The notes beneath the pieces were generated by a model. That model searched no databases. It was given only the letters and a program-made list of their open reading frames with translations, and had not been told where the DNA came from. Positions 9,520 to 18,100 of a stretch of 48,859 bases of DNA are shown here, in pieces. Made by a program: the position numbers and the translations under genes. Each line of letters starts with the position of its first letter. The stretch's first letter is position 1. Source of the stretch: Pseudomonadota bacterium (GTDB taxonomy: Bacteria; Myxococcota; Myxococcia; Myxococcales; Myxococcaceae); NCBI GenBank assembly GCA_023426545.1, contig JAFAAN010000172.1:1-48859 (forward strand). The letters run 5' to 3'.

Positions 9520-10186
9520 ACAGCGCGTCGAACGCGCGGCTGAAGGGCTGCACCAGCCGCGCGTCGTCGGACACCAGGATGTTCTCGTGGTTGAGCTCGG
9601 CGGCCGAGCGCGTCCAGTTGTAGCTGCCGGTGATGAGCCGCAGCCGGTCGAACACGGCGAACTTGTGGTGCATGTGGGCGGACGTCCTGTCCAGCCGGAC
9701 GGGGATTCCCGCATCGCTCAGCCGCTCCATGTCGGAGCCGGGGTCCATGGCCTTGCCATCGTCACTCACGATTCGCATCCGCACGCCGCGCTGGTGCGCG
9801 TCCAGCAACGCGCGGGTGATGCGGTCATCCGTCACCGTGAAGACGCAGACGTCGATGGAGCCGCGCGCCGACTGGATTTGCTCGACGATGGCGTTGAGGG
9901 GGCCCTCGCCGGGGGAGAAGTGCGCCTCCATGCGCGAGGTCTCCACGGGCTGCGGCGCGTGCAGGGCCTGCACCGTCTCCTCCAGCCAGGAGATGATCTC
10001 CCGGGAGCGGGCGTCCCGCATCGACGCGCGCGCCAGGGCGAAGGCCCGGGAGCGGAAGAGGGTGAGCAGGGCCTCGCCTGCCCGCCGCTCGGCCAGCACC
10101 GCCTGTAACGCCCGCCGCTCGGTGGGTGTCAGCCGCCGGTCGTCGAGGATGGACGTCAGGATGGCGTCGACTTCTAGGGCGTTCAT
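9503..10186 (-). CDS. Phospholipase-D-fold (single HKD motif) protein
   Basis: About 227 residues. The first ~95 are helical (two short helical segments rich in Arg and Leu) and match nothing I recognise. The rest is one PLD-like domain containing HMHHKFAVFDRLRLITGSYNWT, in which HxK and the following GSYN are the catalytic signature. One HKD motif means it must dimerise to form an active site, as in the Nuc or bacterial minicardiolipin-type enzymes. No signal peptide is visible, so a cytoplasmic nuclease or phosphodiesterase is more likely than a lipase. It is sandwiched, on the opposite strand, between alpha-2-macroglobulin and pbpC. Alternative start 10198 adds four residues and abuts the possible pbpC start in the sequence CATATG. 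Confidence 0.8.
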   Translation of the reverse strand: MNALEVDAILTSILDDRRLTPTERRALQAVLAERRAGEALLTLFRSRAFALARASMRDARSREIISWLEETVQALHAPQPVETSRMEAHFSPGEGPLNAIVEQIQSARGSIDVCVFTVTDDRITRALLDAHQRGVRMRIVSDDGKAMDPGSDMERLSDAGIPVRLDRTSAHMHHKFAVFDRLRLITGSYNWTRSAAELNHENILVSDDARLVQPFSRAFDALWETLG

Positions 10187-10219
10187 TGCCCGTAGCATAT
10201 GCCAGGGGTTCACCGACTC

Positions 10220-12592
10220 ATGAGCCGTGCCCGTCGAGTCAGCCGGAAGCTGTTGCGTGTCACTGGAGTGGGGCTGGGCCTCCTGGGCGCGGCGTGGTTG
10301 GCCGCCTGGCGCGTGCCGCTGCCCGAGCGCTTGTCCGCGCCCGCCTCGGTGGTGATGGAGTACCGGGACGGCACGCCCGCGCACGTCTTCCTCGCGCCGG
10401 ACGAACGCTGGCGCATCCCCACGCGGCTGGAGCGCGTGGACCCGGACTACGTGGACGCCTTGCTGGCGCTGGAGGACAAGCGCTTCTTCCACCACCCCGG
10501 CGTGGACCCGCTGGCGGTGCTTCGAGCGGCGGTCCGCAACGTGGTCACCGGGCGGCGCGTGTCGGGCGCGTCCACCCTGACGATGCAGCTGGTCCGGGTG
10601 CTGGAGCCACGGCCTCGCACCTTCATGTCGAAGGTCATCGAGTCCTTCCGGGCGGTGCAGCTGGAGCTGCGCCTGTCCAAGCGGGAGGTGCTGGCGGCCT
10701 ACCTCCAGTTCGTCCCCTATGGGCGCAACGTGGAGGGGGTGGAGGCGGCCGCGCTGGCGTACTTCGGCCACACGGCGGCGCACCTGAGCCCGGCTGAAAT
10801 CGCCACGCTGCTGGCGGTGCCGCAGAATCCGAACCGGCGCTTCCCCTCGGCGCAGAACGCGGAGCGCCTGAGGGCGGCCCGCGACGGCGTGGCGCGGCGG
10901 CTGCTGGACGCCGACGCGCTCCCCCGGGGCCCGGAGTCCGCCCGCGCGTCACCGGAGACGGTGCTGCATGAGGTTCGCCAGACGGCAGTGCCCGCGGACC
11001 TGGTGCCGTTTCCCCGCGAGGCGCCGCACGCGGCGGTGTGGCTGCGCGCACAGTGGCCGAGGCTGGCGCGGCTGCCCACCACGCTGGACGCCGGCACGCA
11101 GCGGATGGTGGAGCGGTTGATGCGCGACGCGGCGGTGGGGCTGGCGCCTCGGGGCATCCACAACGGCACCGCGGTGGTGGTGGACCGGCAGCGGGCGGAG
11201 GTGCTCGCGCTGGTGGGCAACTTCGACTTCTTCGACGAGAAGCACGGCGGGCAGATTGTCGGCTTCGCCACGCCGCGCTCGCCGGGCTCGGCGCTCAAGC
11301 CCTTGCTGTATGCCCTGGGCATCGACCTGGGGCTGGTGGGGCCGGAGCAGCTGGTGGCGGACGTGCCCACCGCGTACGGCGGCTATGCGCCGCGCAACTT
11401 CGACGGCCGCTTCCAGGGGCTGGTGCGGCTGGAGTACGCCCTGTCCCAGTCCCTCAACATGCCCTTCGTGCGGCTGCTGGAGCGCGTGGGCGTGGAGCGC
11501 TTCCTGGGCGCGCTGCGCGCGGCGGGCGTGTCCAGCCTGGTGCAGGAGCCGGGCTACTACGGCCTGTCCGCGGCGGTGGGCGGCATCGAGCTGACGCCGC
11601 TGGAGCTGGCGGGCGTCTACGTGGCGCTGGCGGGCGACGGGCGCGCGCCGGCGCTCCAGCTCCTCGTGGATGACGCGCGTGCGGGCGAGCCGCCGGAGGT
11701 GCTGTCCCCTGGGGCGGCGTGGCTGACGCGTCAGGCGCTGTCGCTGCGCGACCGGCCGGACTTCCCGGAGCGGCGGCGGCTGACGGGCATGCCGGCGCGC
11801 GTGCACTGGAAGACGGGGACGAGCTTCGGGCACCGGGATGCGTGGGCGGCGGGCTCCGGCCCCCGGCACACGGCCGTCGTCTGGCTGGGGAACTTCGACC
11901 ACACGCCCAGCGTGCACCTGGTGGGCGCGGACGCCGCGGGGCCGGTGCTGTTCGACATCCTGGAGGGCGTGGGCCCCCGCGGGCACGCGCAGCCGGACGC
12001 GCCGGTGGACCCGCCGGAGGACCTCGCGGTGGTGGAGGTGTGCGCCTACTCGGGGCACCTGCCGACGGATGCCTGTGTGCAGCGCAAGCACGTCTACGCC
12101 CGGCGCTCGGCGGTGCCCACGGCCCGCTGTCCCTATCACCAGCACGTGGAGGTGGACGTGGCCACGGGGCTCGCGGTGGGGCCCACGTGCCGGGCGGGGC
12201 GGAAGACGGAGACGCGGGTGTACGTGACGTGGCCCGCCACCATCCGCCGCTGGCTGCAGGAGCAGCACCGCCGCCTGCCGGAGCCGCCCGCCGCCGCTCT
12301 TGGATGCGAGCCCGGGGGCGCGCGCGCCGCGCCGTCCATCGTGTCACCGGCGCCGGGGCAGGTGGCCATCCTGATTCCCGGTGTGCCCACCTCTCAGCAA
12401 GAGGTCCCGCTGGAGGCGGAGGCCTCGCACGAGCGGTCCCTGACGTGGTTCGTGGATGGGGCCCTGCTCGGGACGGCGCGCGCCGACGAGCGCATGTGGT
12501 GGACGCCCTCGGTGGGGACGCACGAGATTCTCGTCACCGATGACCGGGGGCTGAGCGCGAAGCAGACCCTGGTGGTGCGCGTCCGCCAGTGA
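10220..12592 (+). CDS. pbpC: Penicillin-binding protein 1C
   Basis: About 790 residues, a bifunctional class A penicillin-binding protein. It has an N-terminal membrane anchor (about residues 8-30), then a glycosyltransferase domain with the catalytic-Glu motif ALEDKRFFHHPGVD (about residue 85) and a later SGASTLTMQLVR motif. The transpeptidase domain has SALK as the SxxK serine motif (about residue 357), SQSLN, and KTGTS (about residue 531). A C-terminal beta domain (last ~90 residues, ending in LVVRVRQ) is the extra module that distinguishes PBP1C. It should polymerise and possibly cross-link peptidoglycan in the periplasm. The ATG at 10199 is an alternative start; I prefer 10220 because a CAGGGG ribosome-like site precedes it. 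The alpha-2-macroglobulin neighbour fits the known functional pairing. Confidence 0.92.
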   Translation: MSRARRVSRKLLRVTGVGLGLLGAAWLAAWRVPLPERLSAPASVVMEYRDGTPAHVFLAPDERWRIPTRLERVDPDYVDALLALEDKRFFHHPGVDPLAVLRAAVRNVVTGRRVSGASTLTMQLVRVLEPRPRTFMSKVIESFRAVQLELRLSKREVLAAYLQFVPYGRNVEGVEAAALAYFGHTAAHLSPAEIATLLAVPQNPNRRFPSAQNAERLRAARDGVARRLLDADALPRGPESARASPETVLHEVRQTAVPADLVPFPREAPHAAVWLRAQWPRLARLPTTLDAGTQRMVERLMRDAAVGLAPRGIHNGTAVVVDRQRAEVLALVGNFDFFDEKHGGQIVGFATPRSPGSALKPLLYALGIDLGLVGPEQLVADVPTAYGGYAPRNFDGRFQGLVRLEYALSQSLNMPFVRLLERVGVERFLGALRAAGVSSLVQEPGYYGLSAAVGGIELTPLELAGVYVALAGDGRAPALQLLVDDARAGEPPEVLSPGAAWLTRQALSLRDRPDFPERRRLTGMPARVHWKTGTSFGHRDAWAAGSGPRHTAVVWLGNFDHTPSVHLVGADAAGPVLFDILEGVGPRGHAQPDAPVDPPEDLAVVEVCAYSGHLPTDACVQRKHVYARRSAVPTARCPYHQHVEVDVATGLAVGPTCRAGRKTETRVYVTWPATIRRWLQEQHRRLPEPPAAALGCEPGGARAAPSIVSPAPGQVAILIPGVPTSQQEVPLEAEASHERSLTWFVDGALLGTARADERMWWTPSVGTHEILVTDDRGLSAKQTLVVRVRQ

Positions 12593-12598
12593 CATGAG

Positions 12599-12647
12599 GC
12601 GCGGCGCGCCCTGGCTTCAGCGCACCTCCCAGCCCTGGGCGCCGCGC
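12599..12647. terminator. Inverted repeat between convergent pbpC and cotH-like genes
   Basis: GCGCGGCGC (12599-12607) and GCGCCGCGC (12639-12647) are exact inverted repeats around a 31-base centre. They begin just after the pbpC stop and end inside the last codons of the CotH-family gene. No T-tract was seen. In such GC-rich sequence a chance match is possible. Confidence 0.3.
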
Positions 12648-14389
12648 TCGTAGCGCCTGCCCGGGCCCAGGTCGCCGTAGAAGAGCAGGTCCTTCACGCC
12701 CACGACGGAGCGCCCGTCGAACAGGCCCAGCTCCCCCTCGGTGGGAAGCTGGATGCCCAGCTGCGCCGCGTGGAGGCGGACGCGCTGGCCCGGGGCCACC
12801 GTCAGCGCCGGCAGCACCGCGCCGATGGGGGCGCGCACCTGCGCGGGGAGGTGGTCGGGGCTCTTCGCCAGGCTGACGCGCAGCTGCGTGGTCAGCACCA
12901 GTCCCTCCAGGGAGAGGGGGGACTCGGTGCGGTTGCCCACCTCCACCCAGCCCTCGCGCGGGTGGACGGCCTCGAACATCAGCGTGGGCCGCTGCTGCGC
13001 GTGGCGCTCCAGCTCCTGGAGGATGAAGGCGCGGCGCTCGCGCACGTACCGCTTCAGGTAGGCGAGGCCCGCGGCGAAGCGGCCGTGGTCCATGAAGGGG
13101 TCCTCGCGCATGTGCGGTTCGATGAGCGCGTGGAGCCCGTCGATGTGCGGGTCCATCACCTCGCTGGTGAAGAGCTCCGCCAGCGCCTTGTCCAGCCGGT
13201 CCACCAGCCGCTCGCGCAGCACCGGGTTCATCACCACGCGCGTGGCCAGGTTGGAGAACACCGGCAGGTAGCCCGGGTACGAAGCCGTCTCCAGCTTGCG
13301 CTGCTCATACATCTTCTCCACCCACGCATCGGTGAGGGTGAAGGTGAACAGCGGGTGGCGCATGTTCTTGCTGCTCTGGCTCATGTCCGCCACGCTGATG
13401 GGGTACCACCAGCGCGCGTCCACGTTATTGAGGTCCCACGGGACGTAGGACCACTTCGCCACCGCGCGGTCGTAGATGAAGTAGCTCTCCGAGTCCTCCA
13501 CGAAGTTGTTGGACATCAGCGCGTCCATCACCATGGCGCGCAGGTAGTGCTCCAACTGGAAGCGCTTCTCCAACTCACCGACGAACCGGGGCTCGGGCGT
13601 GTGGTTGATGGCGGCCAGCATCTCCCAGAGCGCGTCGTCCGGCTGTGACGCGTTCGTCTTCTTCGCCCAGTCCCCCTGGTACGGCACCTTCACCAGCTTG
13701 AACTCGCAGTCCTTCCAGCCGCACCGGTAGATGGTGGCATCGGTGTCGGGGAACGCGTGCGCCCGGAGGAAGGCCTTGTTCACCTGCTCGATTTCGAGGA
13801 ACACGCCCTGGTACTGGCCGTTGACGTCCAGCCGCACCAGCGTCCCCTTCGACGCGGGCACCCGCAGGGCCTCCAGCAGGTCGAGCGCAAGCTTCTCCGC
13901 CAGCAGCGTCGCGTCCGCGTACTCGGCCACGAGGTTGAGGGATGTGCGGCCCTCGAAGCGCACGCCGTCCTCGAACTTCACGTTCCAGCTCTTCTTGGGG
14001 AAGAAGCGCGCGGACGCGCCGCGCAGGCGCACCTGCACGCGGTAGGTGGTCCCGTTCGCCTTGAAGAGGCCGTCCTGCTCCGGCGTCCACGGGTCCGCCT
14101 CGAACAGGCGCATCGCCTTGTCGGGAATGATGAGCTCGTATTGAGGCACCGACGCCTGCACCGGCGGCATCGTGAAGGGCCGCTCCGTCTCCGGCTCGGG
14201 CGGTGGGGGCTCGGGTGGCGGGTCCACCGGTGGAGGTTGTGAGGGAGGCGGCACCTCGTTTCCGGGAGGCCCTTGCGGGTCCTCCACGGCCGGCGGGTCC
14301 TGGGGGCGCGGAGGCCGCTCCGCCAGGGTTCCCTCACAAGCCCACAGGCTCAGCAGCGGCAGGCACAGCAGCAGTCGAGCAGGAGTCAT
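12617..14389 (-). CDS. CotH kinase-family secreted lipoprotein
   Basis: A 590-residue lipoprotein with an N-terminal signal ending in the lipobox LSLWAC. A ~50-residue Pro/Glu linker probably lets the domain stand off the membrane. The core (about residues 80-450) is CotH-like: the PKKSWNVKF segment and the later PWDLNNVDARWW motif match the ATP/Mg-binding signature of the atypical secreted protein kinases first described in spore-coat CotH. The last ~100 residues are beta-rich and resemble a lamin-tail-like module (inference). The substrate is unknown; in a sporulating myxobacterium a surface or spore-coat role is possible but not shown. It is convergent with pbpC and divergent from the small membrane gene at 14657, with a 267-base gap between. 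Confidence 0.85.
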   Translation of the reverse strand: MTPARLLLCLPLLSLWACEGTLAERPPRPQDPPAVEDPQGPPGNEVPPPSQPPPVDPPPEPPPPEPETERPFTMPPVQASVPQYELIIPDKAMRLFEADPWTPEQDGLFKANGTTYRVQVRLRGASARFFPKKSWNVKFEDGVRFEGRTSLNLVAEYADATLLAEKLALDLLEALRVPASKGTLVRLDVNGQYQGVFLEIEQVNKAFLRAHAFPDTDATIYRCGWKDCEFKLVKVPYQGDWAKKTNASQPDDALWEMLAAINHTPEPRFVGELEKRFQLEHYLRAMVMDALMSNNFVEDSESYFIYDRAVAKWSYVPWDLNNVDARWWYPISVADMSQSSKNMRHPLFTFTLTDAWVEKMYEQRKLETASYPGYLPVFSNLATRVVMNPVLRERLVDRLDKALAELFTSEVMDPHIDGLHALIEPHMREDPFMDHGRFAAGLAYLKRYVRERRAFILQELERHAQQRPTLMFEAVHPREGWVEVGNRTESPLSLEGLVLTTQLRVSLAKSPDHLPAQVRAPIGAVLPALTVAPGQRVRLHAAQLGIQLPTEGELGLFDGRSVVGVKDLLFYGDLGPGRRYERGAQGWEVR

Positions 14390-14656
14390 TGACTGCGCTG
14401 CAAAGCAACGGCTGTGCCCATCCCGGGGGGCCGCTGACTGATGGGCACCGGACGCTCGGGCTCGTCACATGGCCGGTGTCTTCGCGCGAAAGGGAAGCGA
14501 ATTGCCCAACCTGGCTGTCCGCCCATCCCTGGAGGGACTGGGACGCGAAGGGCCCCCTGGCGGAGCAGCCAGGCGGGCGGGACGGGCCCCCTTTCCCCGG
14601 GCGGCCTGTGCACGCCGCATGGCGCCGGGCCTAGCTTCAACGAGAGAGGTCTATTT

Positions 14657-15127
14657 ATGGAATCGTGGAACCAGACGTCGTCCGACACCGTCCGTGCCCA
14701 CACGCCGTTGGTGGTGAACCAGCGCATCGACGAGCACGTGGAGCGCTGCGTCCGGTACATGGCCGAGAAGGGGGACCGCGCGGAGATGTCGCGCTACCTC
14801 GAGCGGCTGGAGCGGGAGTGGGACATCCACCGGGCCGTCGCCGTGGCGGGCTCGGCCATGGCCCTGCTCGGCCTGCTGCTGGGGCGGCGGGATGGCGGGC
14901 GCTGGCGCGGGCTCAGCATGGTGGCGAGCGTGGTGATGCTCCAGCACGGCGTGTCCCGCTTCAGTCCGCTGTCCGAGCTGCTGCGCGGGCTCGGCGTGCG
15001 CACGCGCCGGGAAATCGACTTGGAGAAGTTCGCCATCAAGGCCCTGCGCGGCGACTTCGAGCGCATTCCTCCGGACGGCGGGCCCGTGGCCCGGGCCAAC
15101 GCCGCCCTCGTCGCCGCGCAGTCCTGA
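14657..15127 (+). CDS. Small membrane protein, DUF2892-like
   Basis: A 156-residue protein. The N-terminal ~60 residues are charged and helical. The central part holds two hydrophobic helices (AVAVAGSAMALLGLLLG and GLSMVASVVMLQHGV), and the motif SPLSELLRGLGVRTRREID follows the second. Two helices followed by a P-L-x-x-LL-x-x-LG-x-RT pattern is what YgaP-type DUF2892 proteins show, though they usually lack the long N-terminus. The ATG follows AGAGAGG, and a TAGCTT element about 20 bases upstream could be a -10. No function is assigned. The 267 bases upstream hold no gene, only the divergent promoters. Confidence 0.7.
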   Translation: MESWNQTSSDTVRAHTPLVVNQRIDEHVERCVRYMAEKGDRAEMSRYLERLEREWDIHRAVAVAGSAMALLGLLLGRRDGGRWRGLSMVASVVMLQHGVSRFSPLSELLRGLGVRTRREIDLEKFAIKALRGDFERIPPDGGPVARANAALVAAQS

Positions 15128-15150
15128 CGCCCCGCCTCAGTGGCGGGGCG
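15128..15150. terminator. 9-bp stem-loop between convergent genes
   Basis: CGCCCCGCC and GGCGGGGCG pair around a TCAGT loop that contains the stop codon of the minus-strand gene. The stem starts one base after the + strand stop. There is no T-tract, as at the other convergent junctions of this window. Confidence 0.45.
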
Positions 15151-18100
15151 CCGTGTAGCCGCCGCCCACCGCCGGCACCAGGGCCGGAGACATGGGCGTG
15201 GGGGCCGGCCCGCCGCTCTTGCCGGTGTTGGCCTGGTCGAAGAAGCCGTTGAGGCCGGCGATGCCCAGCGAGAAGTTCGTCACCCAGCCCGGATCCGGCC
15301 TGCCGGCCGCGGCGCCGATGTCCAGCGGCCGCGCGAAGTGCAGCCGCAGCAGCAGGGGGCCCAGCGCGAGGTTGAAGCCCACCGCCGCGTCCAGCACGCG
15401 GTGGTTCCACAAGTCCTGGCGCCCTTCGCCCACGCCGCCCACGTCGATGCCGGCAATCGCCTCCAGGTCGCTGAGGAAGGCCACCCGGATGATGTCGTTG
15501 AGCGGCAGCTGCAGCTCCAGCGTGGAGTAGACGTAGTGCCGGCCGAGCAGCCACTGCGTGTCACCGAAGTTCACACCGCGCAGCGTGTCGAACGAGGACA
15601 GGAAGTAGGAGCGCGCGTACTTGCCTCCCAGCGTGGTGCCCAGGCCGCCGCGGATGAAGATGTTGGCGCGGCCGTAGATGGGGAAGTAGCGCTCCGCGTC
15701 CACGCGGACGTTGCCGTAGGCCTGGTTGTCGAAGGGCTGCACGCCCACCGTGGTCTCCAGCATGGCCGCGCTGCCCGACAGCGGCCCCGTGGCGTAGTGG
15801 TACTTCAGGGTGTCGTAGCCAATCTGCCCGCTCAGCTCCGTCTGGAAGCGGATGGAGCGGTTTCGCGCGTTCCACGCGGTGAGCAGCTCCATGTTGGCTT
15901 CGTTGCGCTCCGGGAAGAACAGCTCGAACTCCGTGTAGTCGTCCAGGAAGTACTTGGTGCCGCCCACGGCCAGGTCGCCCTGCACGAACAGGAAGGTGCT
16001 CAGCGGATACCGCATGCTGCCGAGCACGCCGAAGAAGCGCTCGCCCGAGGTGAAGAAGGCGCGCGAGGCCGGCTCTTCGCCCTCGAAGGTACGGTCCACG
16101 CGGAAGCGCAGCGACTGGAAGAGACCGCCGCCCCACGTCGTGCGGCCCTTGTCGTTGATGTAGAGCAGGTAGCCGTCGGTCAAATCGAAGCTGCCGTACA
16201 CCGCCAGGGTGAGCAGGAACTGGTGGTCCTTCATGCGGTCGCTGGCCGCCGCGAAGAGCTGGCCCACGAAGCCGCCGCCGCCCGCGCCCGCGAAGCCGAA
16301 GAAGGGACCGAACTCCAGGTTCTGCCGCGTGAAGGGCCGGTAGGGCGTGGCGTCCGTGAGGGGCCGCACCGCCAGGGGGTTGGGCGGCTCCGGAGGCGGC
16401 TCGGCGGGCACCTCCAGCGCCAGCATCCGCGGCGGGCGCAGCACCGCGGGCCGGCGCTCACCCGACATGTGGAACAGCATCCACAGGCTGCCCTCCGGCC
16501 CGGGGCCGGGCTCGAACACGCCCGTGGTCAGGTCGGTGCGCCGCACGATGCGGCCGTCCTTCGTGAGCTCGTGCAGGTCGGAGCTGCTGTCGTGGAAGGC
16601 GGTGAAGAAGATGCGCCCGTCCGCCAGGGCCACCGGAGACGCGTGGTCCCGCTCCTCGCTGGTGAGCCGCTCCACCTGCCGGGGCGCGTCCGGGCGAACG
16701 CGGAAGAGGTTGAACTGGCGGTGCGACGTCGCGTCCGAGGTGAAGATGATGCCGGTGGGGCCCCACGTCACCTCCCGCTCGGAGAACACGTCGTCGGTGA
16801 GCTGAAGGGGCCTGACGTCCGAGCCCGCCTCCAGGTCGATGGCGTAGATGTCCCGGATGCCCGCGTCGTTGATGCCGATGAAGGCCACCCAGCGGCCATC
16901 CGGGGAGAACGCCGGCGAGTACGCGGCCAGCAGGCCGTGCCTGTCGATGCGGTACGCGGTGCGGCGGCCCATGTCCAGCTCCACCGCCAGCCCCACCTCC
17001 CGGTCGATGCCGGTCCGGATGGCGTTGCGGCGCACCAGCACGTCCGCGCCGCGCTTCTCCGTCTTGTGGACGTAGTCCTGCACGTAGATGACGTCGCGCC
17101 CGGTGATTTCAGCGATGAAGGCCAGCTTGTCGTTGGTCAGCGCGAAGCTGCGCCCGGAGATGGGGTGCAGCGACTCCACGCCCGGCACGCCGTCGCCCGT
17201 CACCTTCACCGTCTTGTCCGGCAGGCGCGGGTCCATGAGGTAGATGCGGCTCTCGCCCGTCTCCGGGACGATGGTGCGCAGCGCCAGCACGTTGCCGTTC
17301 GGGGACGAGGCCATCGCGGTGGTGTAGCCGGGCGACTTTTCGATCAGGTCCAGCGCCGGGGCGGACTGCTCCGACGCCAGGTACGTCTTGAAGGCCCGGC
17401 GCTTCAGCCAGTTCTCGAAGCGCGCGGAGATGCGCTTCGGGTTGTCGCCGGTCATCCGCTCCAGCAGCTCCTCGAACTTCAACGACGGCGAGTCGCGCGA
17501 GCCGCCCGCCAGCCGGGGCGACTCCTCCAGCACGCGCTGGATGAAGCCGGTGCCGTACTCATCCTCCAGGAAGGACACGCGGACCTGGCCCACCTTGTAG
17601 ATCCACAGGTAGCCGTAGGGCCCGGGAGAGAAGAAGTCGAGGAAGGCGTAGCCCTTGAAGAGGTCCGGGTTCACCAGCAGGTCCCGCACCAGCATCTCCG
17701 CCTCCGGGTCCATGCCGCGCTTGGCGTAGAACTCGGCGAGCCCTTCGATGAACCACAGGGGAATCGCCTGCAGCGGGTCGCCGAACATCTTCGCCTGCTC
17801 GGCCACGGTGCGGACCTTCTGGATGGTGAACTGGTGCGCCAGCTCGTGCGTGCTCACCTCCTCGAAGAGGCGGTGGTCGCCCAGATACGGCAGCGTCAGC
17901 TTCAGGTCCTCGCCGGTGCTGGTGAGGCCCAGCGTGCCCTCCGAGACGGCGAAGAGGTTCGTCTGCAGGAACTCCTGGTAGCTGCTGTAGAGGATGTAGG
18001 GGAACGTCTTGGTGGGGACGTACTGGAACTGGTCCACGAGGTAGCGGTAGGCCTCCTCGATGAGCGGCGCGGCGCGCTCGGCGACCATGCGCTCGCGCTC

